From: Phymatolithon calcareum
Taxonomy: Eukaryota > Rhodophyta > Florideophyceae > Hapalidiales
Assembly (NCBI GenBank): GCA_977006965.1
Contig: OZ345363.1
Coordinates: 2,294,001 to 2,358,000, forward strand
Direction: 5' to 3'
Length of the DNA stretch: 64,000 bases
Every line of letters begins with the position of its first letter. The stretch's first letter is position 1. Shown piece after piece: positions 34,001 to 43,740 of the stretch. The translations under genes and the position numbers were made by a program. The notes beneath the pieces are model-generated. The model worked only from the letters and a program-made list of their open reading frames with translations. It did no database searches and was not told the DNA's origin.

Positions 34001-34153
34001 AATGTTCTGAAGCCTCCGAAGTGTAGCTGTTCAACTCTCTCAAGCAAGTAGTAGTATTTATACGAAGAATTCACAGCTTTAGTAGCCAAGCGTTTGCAAG
34101 AACAGATACAAGAACCAACCTTAAGATCCACTAAACACACTCAACAATTTCAC
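31019..34153. other. 3.1-kb intergenic stretch, nothing recognised
   Basis: Short ORFs only. A plus-strand ORF at 31120-31509 opens upstream of the membrane-protein gene but has no recognisable motif. A microsatellite-like AGT repeat occurs near 33985. Confidence 0.45.
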
Positions 34154-35053
34154 TTAGCAATGATAGAAAAGACAGTTCTGCTCAAACTGGCACTCACCCC
34201 TGCCGGCATCGAAGTACCTACACGGTATGCGTCCAAGTTTCTCCTTATACTCCACCAACATATCCTTCTTCACATTCACGTCATACACCATAGTGTCACT
34301 TGGAATAACCACATTGCTATCCGTTCTGCAAATCGGACAATAGCGCACACTCCCCCTTTCAAACAGGTCCACACTGTCTGCAGCACGCCACGTGCGAATA
34401 CATTTGAGACAGAACTCATGCTGACAATTCTCCAACAGTCCAAACTTCCGACCCTTGACCACCGGACGTTCGAAGCAGAGCATGCACGCGACCCCACAGT
34501 CGATGCGCAACGTCTGCTCACGCTCAAGTGCGTCCATACACGACCTCAGATGCGCCAGGGCATCCTCCACGCTGTCGGGATGTATGGCATTCTTCTTGCA
34601 TATGTCGCACTTTGTCCCGTGCGCGAACCAGCAGCCTTCACCGTAGCGACACACGCCCACCAGATGAAAGGTGCACACCTTCCTCGAATTCGCGTTCGCC
34701 ACGCTGCCGCCGATCGCGGAGGGGCGGTCGGAGGGTGTCGTCGCGGGCGGAACGGGATCCGAAGATGCGGATACGATGGGACGCGGAGCTTGCGAATCGT
34801 CACCCGGGGCTTCGAGGACGTGCTGGAAGACACAGGCACGTCCCTTGTTGCAGCGTCCCTTGGCGAAGAACTTGCACGGGAGAGCTATCTTCTGCTGCGG
34901 ATCGTCCGGATGGTGACGTCTGCACTTGTCGCCGAAAAGGCATTTCCCCATGAGGAAGAAGGGACACACGGCGACGGCGGCGGAGGATGCGAGGAAGGTG
35001 TCCAAGCGGTGCGCGTTTGCGGCGGATGCGCCGGGCGTTGCGAGATCGGACAT
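34154..35053 (-). CDS. Makorin-like RING/CCCH zinc-finger protein, 299 residues
   Basis: Start chosen at the ATG at 35053 (MSDLATPGAS); the 53-residue upstream extension is Ser/Pro/His-rich leader. Domains: CCCH fingers at C30-C38-C44-H48, C60-C68-C74-H78 and C127-C135-C141-H145 (all C-x7-C-x5-C-x3-H), the Makorin-type Cys-His motif C149-x2-C152 ... H168 ... C172, a RING at C190-x2-C193 ... C210-x-H212-x2-C215-x2-C218 ... C239-x2-C242, and a last CCCH at C278-C288-C294-H298 ending one residue before the stop. This order is typical of Makorins, RNA-binding E3 ubiquitin ligases. All metal ligands are present. A paralog lies at 39383. Confidence 0.88.
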   Translation of the reverse strand: MSDLATPGASAANAHRLDTFLASSAAVAVCPFFLMGKCLFGDKCRRHHPDDPQQKIALPCKFFAKGRCNKGRACVFQHVLEAPGDDSQAPRPIVSASSDPVPPATTPSDRPSAIGGSVANANSRKVCTFHLVGVCRYGEGCWFAHGTKCDICKKNAIHPDSVEDALAHLRSCMDALEREQTLRIDCGVACMLCFERPVVKGRKFGLLENCQHEFCLKCIRTWRAADSVDLFERGSVRYCPICRTDSNVVIPSDTMVYDVNVKKDMLVEYKEKLGRIPCRYFDAGRGECQFEQNCLFYHC

Positions 35054-37172
35054 GATGGAGAAGAAGAGATGTGTGGAAGAGGTGGGGATTGGATGGGGTG
35101 GGGATTGAACTGGGTGGGATTGAACGGGGTGGGAAGGATGGTGGGAAGGGATGGAAGAAGAGATGCGACGGGGGGATGAAGGTGAACTCTTTTGTATGTT
35201 GGGAACAACCAATTGATGCGAAGGGAATGATCAATGCTTCTGACCAATCATGGACGGTTTGGGTGATCCATTGTGCTGACAATGACGATCTAATATAATA
35301 AATTTTTACTGATTTTCTAGTTTGGAAAACAATGGGTGGATTTGGTGATATGGAAATAGAGGTAATGTATGACGTCTTTGAGCGACGAGCCTGCAGAGCA
35401 ACTGGCTCGTTGAGTCAATTGGGCACGAGACGACACAACTCCCGTGTGTGCGAGGACATGGTCCTCCATTCATAAATCAGAAGAGGAGTGGACCTCCGAG
35501 TACCCTACGTTATTTGTTGTCAACTTGACAATGTCAAGAGGCCTTCAGAGGTCCTCGCGCGGCCCGGGGGCCCATAATCTGTTTTCCACAAGTTTTCATA
35601 CGCAAGTCTCATGCGCGGTATCCAATTTTGGGACGGACTCGTTTAGGGCATAAACCTACAGGAAGTTTTTCATCACCCTTTACAGCGTGGCAAGAACTCT
35701 ATCATACGACATTATCATTAGCCGTCGCGAGGACCCACGTGGTGGTTGAGAAGGCGAGGAACGGTGCTTGCGAAAATAGGTCCTCATAGATTAGGGCCTC
35801 TCGAGGAGAGGAGCCGCCGAGCGTTGTCCATTTCTAGTTGGAACCTTAAAAACGATTTGCGCATTCGCGACTTATTCACGCTCCCTGTACGTTGTTTTCC
35901 TCTCCCACGCCCCTGCGTTCTGATTTCTGGGGCATTATGGTGTCACGAACTTGAGACCATCAACAATGGAACGATGCCGACACGTCGCCTGGCATCATCC
36001 GATGCAATAGTGAAAATGCCATGTGCGACCACAGTCCATACGAGCCGGTATCGGTCTGATTAGCACTGATGACGATGACAGTAATAGAAATCAGTGCTAA
36101 CCACTTAGTTGATCGTTACTCTTCGACAGTCACCTGCATGCACGGAAATCTTGATCGCCCGGTCTGCCGGACTAGGAATCACTGTCCATCCCCGTCTGGC
36201 GTGGTGGTAGCAGCTGGAGGGGGAATCACAGTGCAGTAGGACCAGAGCAAATGCAAGCAGGTGCATGCAGACGTGCTCACGTTACGGGACATCTTACCGA
36301 ACAGACTAGAAGGAGGGGAATCGAATACATCTTTATTGCTTACCTCCCGTGACTCAGCGTGGCAGGAGTACATGCTTGAGCTCGATTCATGTACTATTTA
36401 TTGTCAGGATATGCTCTGCCAATGCACAATGCAGAAAAATCTTCGGAGGAGGTGAGCACAATTCGAATCATCTGAAGAATGAAGCTCATTGCAAACTCAC
36501 ACAAGCGCGATTAGGGCCCTCAGAAAGCTCCATTCCCGCGTCAAACCGCGCGACGGGAGTACACACTCGGGAGCATCGGTGAATGCACGCAAGAGGTCTC
36601 TGAGAAGGAGGACTTGTGAACACTCTTCATCTTCCAAAACATTCCTCGGTCAACGGAGGCAGTCGAGGCGAGATCATGTTGCCGGGCGCACATCGATTTT
36701 CCATGTGCCTCTCGTCAAGACTCCTTCTGACAGTTCTGCGATGAGCATTCTTCCAAGTTTCTACAAATTCATCCCGTCAAGATGCCGTCGATAGAGCGCG
36801 GGCACTGCAAGTGGCGGCGCAATTCGGACCCTCTTCAGATCGACAGAGCGACCTTTGTATGCCACAAATTGACGGCAGATTACAGTACTGTCCAGTTCTG
36901 TGTGATTTAGTGTCCCTAGGGACGATGCCAATTGTGGGAATATCTGCGAACTGTGCCTCGCAATGAGAGGGAGCAGTACAGTAAGTATCATGATTTTATA
37001 TAAAAAACACGCCGGCAGTACAGCTGACACGACATGCAAAATTTGAAATTCCCGTACAGTACACCGCATCCAAAGTATCATTTCCAGACCCTCCCATGGT
37101 CCAGAGAGCGCCCCTCCTTCAACCTCGATCGCGTCCCTCTCTCTCAGCAGCCCGTTCCCTGCACTGCTCCCC
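35054..37172. other. Intergenic, nothing recognised
   Basis: 2.1 kb between the first Makorin-like gene and the FkbM-like gene. Short ORFs without motifs. Confidence 0.45.
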
Positions 37173-38198
37173 ATGGTTCCCCGCCTGTCGCGACCCAGCG
37201 TGCAACCGCAATGGCGCCTGTTGGTGCCTGCCTTTCTGCTCGCGGTTGCCTTTGCGGTCCTTCTGCAGGAAATGCGCACGGCGCGCACGGCCGCACTCGC
37301 CCAGGCACGTGTGACCCTTCTCGAAGCGCAGCAGGCGCTTGCGACGCTGACCACTGTCGTCCAGAATGCCAATTCCTCCGTCGCCAACGCCAACGCCAAC
37401 GAGCGCAGCACGGAGCTGTCCGCGATCGACTTTGGCTGCTCCGCACCGCCGGCCATGCGCCTACAGGCCGGCTGCTGGCTGCGCGGCGCGCGCGGCAAGT
37501 ACACGGGCGCCATTGCGAAGCGCCGCAATCGAAGGCTCATCGTGGGGGGACGGAGTCAGGCCGGTGAGGATTTGTTTCTTTTTGAGAATTTCTTCTTCAA
37601 TAAGCACGGGGGAACATTTTTGGAAATGGGCGGGCTTGATGGGTTGCAGTATTCCAATTCGTTCTATTTCGAACGGTATCGCGGATGGACTGGCGTTATG
37701 ATCGAGGGATCGCCGACGTTGTATAACAAGCTGGTGCGGAATCGTCCCGGCGTCGTGGGTATTAACGCAATGGTTTGCTCGGAGGCTCAGGAACTGCATT
37801 GGATTGAGACGACTGGTTCGTCGCTTACCAGCGATGCGGTCGGAGGGGCTTGGGAACTTATGACGGAGCAGTTCAAAAGGGAAAAACATCCGAGTATTAC
37901 AGAGACGGATGTCGCGAAACTGCCTACTGTGCCGTGTGTGTCGCTTGCAAGCGCGTTGGATAGATTTGGTGTACGGCATGTTGACTTGTTCTCACTGGAT
38001 GTTGAGGGGGCGGAGGCTTCTGTGCTTAGGACGTTGGATTTCTCAAGGTTTACGGCGAGTGTTATTGTCTTCGAGGACAGGCCGGGATCAAGTGGGGTGA
38101 AGGAGCAGCTTTTGAAGGCAGGGTATGTGGACTATGGGTGGGTTAATCCGAATCATATTTTCTTGCACCCCAGATTTAAGGCCACATTGCCACCGTAA
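37173..38198 (+). CDS. FkbM-family methyltransferase-like, type II membrane protein
   Basis: 341 residues, ATG at 37173. A basic N-terminus and one membrane segment (LLVPAFLLAVAFAVLLQ, about 16-33) suggest a Golgi/ER type II anchor, followed by an Ala-rich stem with likely coiled-coil character (40-80). The lumenal domain (about 125-320) has the FkbM pattern: SQAGEDLFLFENFFF, GGTFLEMGGLDGLQYSNSF (SAM-binding loop), GWTGVMIEGSPTLYNKL, and DLFSLDVEGAEASVLRTL, then EDRPG. FkbM proteins are SAM-dependent O-methyltransferases; with a Golgi anchor, methylation of a cell-wall or secreted polysaccharide is a reasonable guess in a red alga, but the substrate is not visible. Confidence 0.82.
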   Translation: MVPRLSRPSVQPQWRLLVPAFLLAVAFAVLLQEMRTARTAALAQARVTLLEAQQALATLTTVVQNANSSVANANANERSTELSAIDFGCSAPPAMRLQAGCWLRGARGKYTGAIAKRRNRRLIVGGRSQAGEDLFLFENFFFNKHGGTFLEMGGLDGLQYSNSFYFERYRGWTGVMIEGSPTLYNKLVRNRPGVVGINAMVCSEAQELHWIETTGSSLTSDAVGGAWELMTEQFKREKHPSITETDVAKLPTVPCVSLASALDRFGVRHVDLFSLDVEGAEASVLRTLDFSRFTASVIVFEDRPGSSGVKEQLLKAGYVDYGWVNPNHIFLHPRFKATLPP

Positions 38199-39382
38199 TT
38201 GGAAAGGCTGGATGAATGGTGTATTTCATGTGGCGTTTGAGTCTTCGTGCATCCCATGGATTCAGGAGTAGAAGGAATTCCTCAGCGTTGAGGCAGCTTT
38301 TCGATCGAGACGCAAGGCTTAGGGGCGAGCGCGATACGCAGCAGTTTTCTGGAGCACGTTGAACGGTGTACCAGATTGTACCAAATTATGTTTTGCTGTG
38401 ACCGGCACCGAGTCAGGATGTTAATCGATTAGAGACGATGTGGACGACGGGATACAATTAAACAGGTCTTCTGCCATGCTTTGAGCGATGGATAGAATAG
38501 ACGGGCGCACGACGATGATGGCGAATGCATTGGAGTGACCCCCAACTGCATTCCAGTTGACACTGTGGGCCGGCTATTACGACCATCGACAATTTTCGCA
38601 CGGTTTCCGGTCTCGATCGCTTGCGTGCGGCGCTTCGCCCATAAATATGCCCTGGAAGGACATATGCATACGGAATGAGAATTGCAACATGAAGAATAGT
38701 TCAAGAGAGGCGCGTTGCGGCATGTCCGGAGGCGCAGCGTCATTTTACAAGACAAACAAAGAGCATTTTCTGAGACGCAAACACGCGGCGGCAGTCGAAA
38801 ATGCATTCAAGTCCAAGATGGAGATACCTTTTTCAGAGCAGCTGCATCGTTCCAAGTGTCTCTTCCAGCTCCAACGTCTCTTCGCCAGACACTATTTCCA
38901 TTGTCGTCTCCATGAGCGTCGGCAATTTGTGGCGCATGGAGAACCTGATTATTGAAGGAAAGTGCGATCTTGGCACCTTGCAGAGTTAGTTGGCTGATAG
39001 TTGTTGACGGCCGCTGTTCAATTCACAATCCTTGTTGTTGCCGAGATCATTATACTTTTTGGTTTGTGTCACATCCTAAAAACAAGAACCAAAAATGGAA
39101 ATTTGAGCACTATTTGCATCCAAAAAGAGGTGCACGACACAACAAACACTGCTTTTGCCTGTTTTTGCTCGCACGCCAAAAATAGCACCGAAACCAATGA
39201 CCCCATGCATGCAGCAGCGAATGGAAGGGCCCCACCTGGCAATCAATTTCATCATAAATAATCCAATTTCATACCGTGTGGGCCATCTGGATGCAACCAC
39301 CCCATTCCTGCGCCTGTCCCTCACCGCCCCTACCAACACCAACACCAACTGCGAACCGAACCTCCCTAGCGCCCTATCCGCC
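38199..39382. other. Intergenic, nothing recognised
   Basis: Contains short ORFs (for example 38557-38955) without recognisable motifs and presumably the promoter of the downstream Makorin-like gene. Confidence 0.45.
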
Positions 39383-40615
39383 ATGGCCGACGACGCCGAC
39401 ATAGACGTCGACGCCGCCACGGCATCGATATCGCGCATGCGAATATCAACTCGGGTCGCACCTGGACCGCCAGGTTCGATCCCCGTACCCTGCAGGTATT
39501 TTCTTGCCGGTCACTGCGCAAACGGTGCCTCATGTCGCTTCGAGCATCCAGAACGTCGCGCCGCCCCATCCACTCCAGCTTCCATCCCTGCTCCCGTTCG
39601 CGTATCTCTACCGCAACCCGTATTGTTTGCCCGTCCGCAGGCATCTGATTTTGTAGCACCATCCACTGTCATCCGGCCGCCCCACAGTGGTTACGTCGGC
39701 TTTGCAGCGGCATATGCATCCGTATTTGACGAGGCTGATGACGAAGACGATACAGACGCACTTCTTCGTGCTGCCGCCGCTCCGGCCACTGCGGCGCCTG
39801 CCTTTCTGACTTCCGTGCATGCCGCTCAGGGATCGACTTATGCTGCAGCTGCCGCGCCAGAGGATGGCACTAGAGGCTATCCGGTCGTCATGCCGATGTC
39901 GCAGTGGGTGCCGAGAATGCCCGCCGTTTCTACCGCAACTGAAAGTCATTCCCCTGTGCGGTCGACCAAGGGTGCGCTCTGCCGCTTCCATATTGCAGGC
40001 GACTGTCGGTATGGCCAGCGCTGTCGCTATGTGCACGGCGTTTTGTGCGATATATGTGGGAAGAATGCGTTGCATCCTGATGATGAGGAGGAGATGGAAT
40101 TGCATCGTGGGTCATGTCGCTCGGAGAAGGAGCGGAAGGAGCGAATGAAGGGAAGTGAGACGGTGGAATGTGGCATATGCTACGAGAAGCCGGTGGCGAT
40201 TGAGAGGAAATTTGGATTGCTTCAAAATTGTGATCACGCGTTCTGTCTAAGTTGTATCAGAGAATGGCGCGGCGCTGATTCGGTCGGTACGTTTGGAAGA
40301 GAGGCTGTTCGCGTCTGTCCTGTTTGCAGAACGGAGAGCTTCCTTGTTATTCCGAGCGATACGTATGAAAGTGATAAGGAAGTCAGGGAACAATTGTTGG
40401 CGAAGTATAAGGAGAGATTGAGCAGTATCCCGTGCAAGCACTTTGATTTCGGTCGCGGTACTTGCCCGTTTGGTGGCAGTTGTATGTACGCGCATACGGA
40501 TGCTGAGGGTCGCCTTGTTGCGGCTCCTGAAAGACCGCCGCTGCTGGTGAGCGACTCGGGTGTGCGCGTCAAGACGCATGCGAGACTTGCTGATTACTTA
40601 CCGCCGGCACGGTGA
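39383..40615 (+). CDS. Makorin-like RING/CCCH zinc-finger protein, 410 residues
   Basis: Start at 39383 within CCGCCATGG, a good initiation context; the upstream extension is not protein-like. Domains: CCCH C37-C45-C51-H55, an Ala/Pro-rich and acidic linker (about 60-190), CCCH near 198-216 (LCRFHIAGDCRYGQRCRYVH), the Makorin motif CDICGKNALHPDD ... HRGSC, a RING (about 261-316: CGICYEKP ... NCDHAFCLSCIREW ... CPVCRTE), a conserved VIPSDTYE, and a last CCCH near 352-372 (CKHFDFGRGTCPFGGSC). Compared with the paralog at 34154 it has one CCCH finger fewer at the N-terminus and a long linker. Likely RNA-binding E3 ubiquitin ligase. Confidence 0.88.
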   Translation: MADDADIDVDAATASISRMRISTRVAPGPPGSIPVPCRYFLAGHCANGASCRFEHPERRAAPSTPASIPAPVRVSLPQPVLFARPQASDFVAPSTVIRPPHSGYVGFAAAYASVFDEADDEDDTDALLRAAAAPATAAPAFLTSVHAAQGSTYAAAAAPEDGTRGYPVVMPMSQWVPRMPAVSTATESHSPVRSTKGALCRFHIAGDCRYGQRCRYVHGVLCDICGKNALHPDDEEEMELHRGSCRSEKERKERMKGSETVECGICYEKPVAIERKFGLLQNCDHAFCLSCIREWRGADSVGTFGREAVRVCPVCRTESFLVIPSDTYESDKEVREQLLAKYKERLSSIPCKHFDFGRGTCPFGGSCMYAHTDAEGRLVAAPERPPLLVSDSGVRVKTHARLADYLPPAR

Positions 40616-42040
40616 TGGCGCTGATGCAGATGGAATGAAAAGTGGAGGAATGCAGGAGCTCTTGTGGAGAGTAATCAGGACCGCAAAATGTGGATGATGA
40701 ATGCATTTCTAAAGTAAGCTTTGGCGTCTGTTATTATTTTGGCTGTGATGATTTTTTACGATACAGATAAGAATGAGCTGCTGTCAAATCAGGGACCCCA
40801 CGCTTTCAACGCTTCTCCTAAAGAAGTCCTGCAATCGCCTCGCCATTCTAGTGGTTAATAAAGAACAACAAGTTCCGCTGAATAACCAGTATCATATTTT
40901 TACGCGGCGATTGTACACAGGTTGGAGATTCAAAACTGAAAGGGTTTTTAACCCATGTGTTGTGCACAGGGTTCGTCGCCTGTCAGCCCTTTGCGTCACG
41001 CATTATCTGCACGAGGACCTGGAATACAAACAGGATCTAAAATTCGACAACGCCGATTGTGAACGTGAATGGTCCTCGAAGTTCTGCTGCGATCTGCTAA
41101 TAGAGAGCAATCGCGAGCAGTATCAATATACGAAAATCGGTGATGCGAGTGGCTACTAAACGGTCAATCTGGGCCAGCAATAGGTGGCGAAAGGCAGGAG
41201 CTGAAGCAAGAACGGCACTAACTTCAAGAGGACAAGCTCAAGTAATCAAAAGAGCAATCATTGTATATACGGATACGATGTATTCAGGCCATGCACGTTA
41301 GTTGTCCGGCGGGGTACTGCAAACTGCCTCAGGACGTCGGCGCGGTCACGAACGAACGGGAACAAATTTCTTGTGTCGCATGAATTTCGGCCTGCAGTGA
41401 AACACAGCGCAATTTCGATGACGTCTCCTTTGATACTGCTCGCATATGACCTTCTTTCACCAGTTGTTGCTGCACTTCGAGGGCCTTTCGTGTTCATTTT
41501 ACGAGGCGCTACCGTGCGACATGCTCCTGCTTAAATTCCAAATGCACATCTTGTCTCTGTACTGTGCACGGGGCTCACAGAGACGAGCCACAGGGACAGG
41601 ACGAGGAGTGAAAAGCGTACGGATTGCATATGCTATGGTGAGAATCTCACATATCCTGTACTGTAACACTTCCAGGTGTGCTTTCGGCAGTACAGCCTTC
41701 GTGAAGTATTGCTCACGCGACAGGGCCTCTTGTCCTTTACAAACAACTGCAATTTAGAGACAATCGCGGAATCTTTTTTGGGGATGTTTAACGTGTTCGA
41801 ATTTCTGACGCAGCCGAATCACTCTGCAGCTCTTATCCTGAAATGCGCTAGATAATTTCAGCCAGCATAAAAGACATCAAAGCGTACTGCAGGCGTACAT
41901 TCGTTCAGAATTCCCAGGCACTACTTGATACTCTGCATGAGCGCTCCAATCCAATCAAAAATTCGTTGATGTACTTCTGATGTGTGGGCGATCTCTCCTT
42001 GTTCAGATATAAACAAGAAGAAGAAGTTTTTTTTTGAGCA
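40616..42040. other. Intergenic, nothing recognised
   Basis: A 128-codon ORF at 40773-41159 has no recognisable motif. AATAAA at about 40857 could serve the Makorin-like gene. Confidence 0.4.
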
Positions 42041-42153
42041 AAGTTTATTTAAAAGCCCCACAGACTTCCGAAGATATGGGCAAGGCTTCCTCACTTGCTA
42101 CCTACCTTTGTGTAGCTTACGAAAACGCACCGCCATAGGGGCGGGCGGAAAAA
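42041..42153 (-). repeat. Dispersed repeat, LINE-like 3' tail, copy 2
   Basis: Partner of 26207-26317, same orientation; preceded by a T-run that would be a poly(A) tail on the minus strand. Confidence 0.7.
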
Positions 42154-42244
42154 CTTAGGATCTCAGATATCCCATCTAAATTGCACAACTCCTGTATAGT
42201 TCGCCGTAGACGACCCCCGGTAGCGAGACGTCAAAGAAGAAGAA

Positions 42245-42480
42245 GTGTCAGTTTTTTATTTAAAAGTTACCAACGCATCTGCAGACGCTTGGGGCAACTT
42301 TGCGAAGGCCATTGGGCCACAAACAGGGTCTATCGTTCTTATATGTTAGCGTGGTCGATTTCGACACGATCTGGCGGAAATACCAAAACCTACCTCTGGC
42401 TTAGAGCCTCGAGGGGGAAAAATATTCCACTGTCTTGAATCGCGGGTTTAGATATAAGCAAGCGGGCTACACGGTAAAAC
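42245..42480 (-). mobile_element. LINE 3' UTR tail, family with GTTGCCCC motif
   Basis: Inverted relative of 24130-24375. Minus strand reads TTTCCCCCTCGAGG ... AAAGTTGCCCCAAGCGTC ... GTAACTTTTAAATAAAA. Confidence 0.6.
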
Positions 42481-42795
42481 AGGGAGTATTCAGAATTCGA
42501 AGCTGGGCATTTGCCGTGCTGATCAGTTGCTTGAAGTTGTATTATTCGGCCTCTAAAAGCTAGATTTCCGGAATGAAGCATGTCGTCGAATGAGGTATTG
42601 AAACAAGGCTGACGGTAGCCAACTGAACAAGTGAGTGACTCGAGAATCTTCCACACATTTTAAAAAATACGAATTTCTTCATGCAAAGGGGTCTCGACGG
42701 AAGCCGGAACGGAACAGTTCATTTTAACTCTGCTTCGAATAATTTCTAATACTACTACAACGAAATTTTCTTCGGTATCTGTGACCTTTTCTGTG

Positions 42796-43740
42796 CTACT
42801 CATGTCTGTCGTTTGAAAGTATTCGATTCCTCGCGGCAGAGGTTCCACTCGCAGCCCACTCCACTCCAAGTGCGACATGTTTCTGAAACTGGAGGTCAGG
42901 CCAGTCGTTGCCCGTATAAACGTTTCTGGTGTGTCCAAGAGCGCAATACCACACCCGGGAATCCGCCGGCGGATGTAACCTTGTCCACGAAATTGGATGG
43001 AAATTCCCATGAGCACCGCCGCTGTACGAAGTCTCGTTCACACTGATTAGAACGTGTTTGCCTTCCAAAGTAAAAGGTTCATTGTAGTTGTAAAACTCCT
43101 CCTCTATGTCCCAGTTTTTCGGCAAGAATGAAGTTGTCGGATGCGACTCGTCTTCTGTAGTTATGACTCCCCGTTGCACATCCGGATGACCGGCCAAAGT
43201 CGCCCCGAATACGTCCTTGAAGTATGACCAGTCTCGGTTCGTATCAGCGCCTCCAGAGTGCACGCCAGCAACAGCCCCTCCTTCTTCAATGTACCCCTTA
43301 AATGCTTCTCGTTGAGCCCAGCTGAAAATCGAACCTGTGTTCGTCAGGAACACGATGACATCGTACTGCCTCAGTGCTGCGCTCGTTGTTATGTGTTCAT
43401 CGACGTTAGATGTGATAGTTATGTTCCAATTTCTGACATTAGCATGTCCGATCATCATGTCAGTGGCGGGTTCAATCGAGTCATGACGCCAGCCGCTTGA
43501 TGCGTTTATGACAAGAACTCGAGGCCATCCATGGGAAGGAATGAATACGCTATTCTCCTCATGTGGTACGTCTTTCCCGTTGTCGATATCAGCTGCCTGA
43601 ATTGCTCCGTGACATAAGATGATTAAGGTAACGTAGAAGCAGAGCTTCCTCAAATTACTGACTGGATGCTCTGCGCACACCCGTGGGCAAGGATGTGTTC
43701 GTACTTTGCAGTGGAGGAGCAAGGGCTTACGTTCGAGCAT
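42796..43740 (-). CDS. ThuA-like domain protein
   Basis: 314 residues from the only suitable ATG. A hydrophobic stretch at about 30-49 (LCFYVTLIILCHGAIQA) is a signal anchor or a signal peptide with a long n-region. From ~70 a ThuA/class-I-amidotransferase-like domain follows: RVLVINASSGWRHDSI, YDVIVFLTNTGSIFSW, GGAVAGVHSGGADTNRDW, FGATLAGHPDVQ, EEEFYNYNEPF, GNFHPISWTRL and RVWYCALGHTRNVY. The pattern matches ThuA-type proteins of bacteria, often in carbohydrate use, with uncertain chemistry. Bacterial origin by transfer is possible but not shown. Host-like intronless frame. Confidence 0.82.
   Translation of the reverse strand: MLERKPLLLHCKVRTHPCPRVCAEHPVSNLRKLCFYVTLIILCHGAIQAADIDNGKDVPHEENSVFIPSHGWPRVLVINASSGWRHDSIEPATDMMIGHANVRNWNITITSNVDEHITTSAALRQYDVIVFLTNTGSIFSWAQREAFKGYIEEGGAVAGVHSGGADTNRDWSYFKDVFGATLAGHPDVQRGVITTEDESHPTTSFLPKNWDIEEEFYNYNEPFTLEGKHVLISVNETSYSGGAHGNFHPISWTRLHPPADSRVWYCALGHTRNVYTGNDWPDLQFQKHVALGVEWAASGTSAARNRILSNDRHE

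Noticed and set aside
34094-35179. Plus-strand ORF of 361 codons
   Set aside because: Antisense to the Makorin-like gene whose zinc ligands are all on the minus strand.
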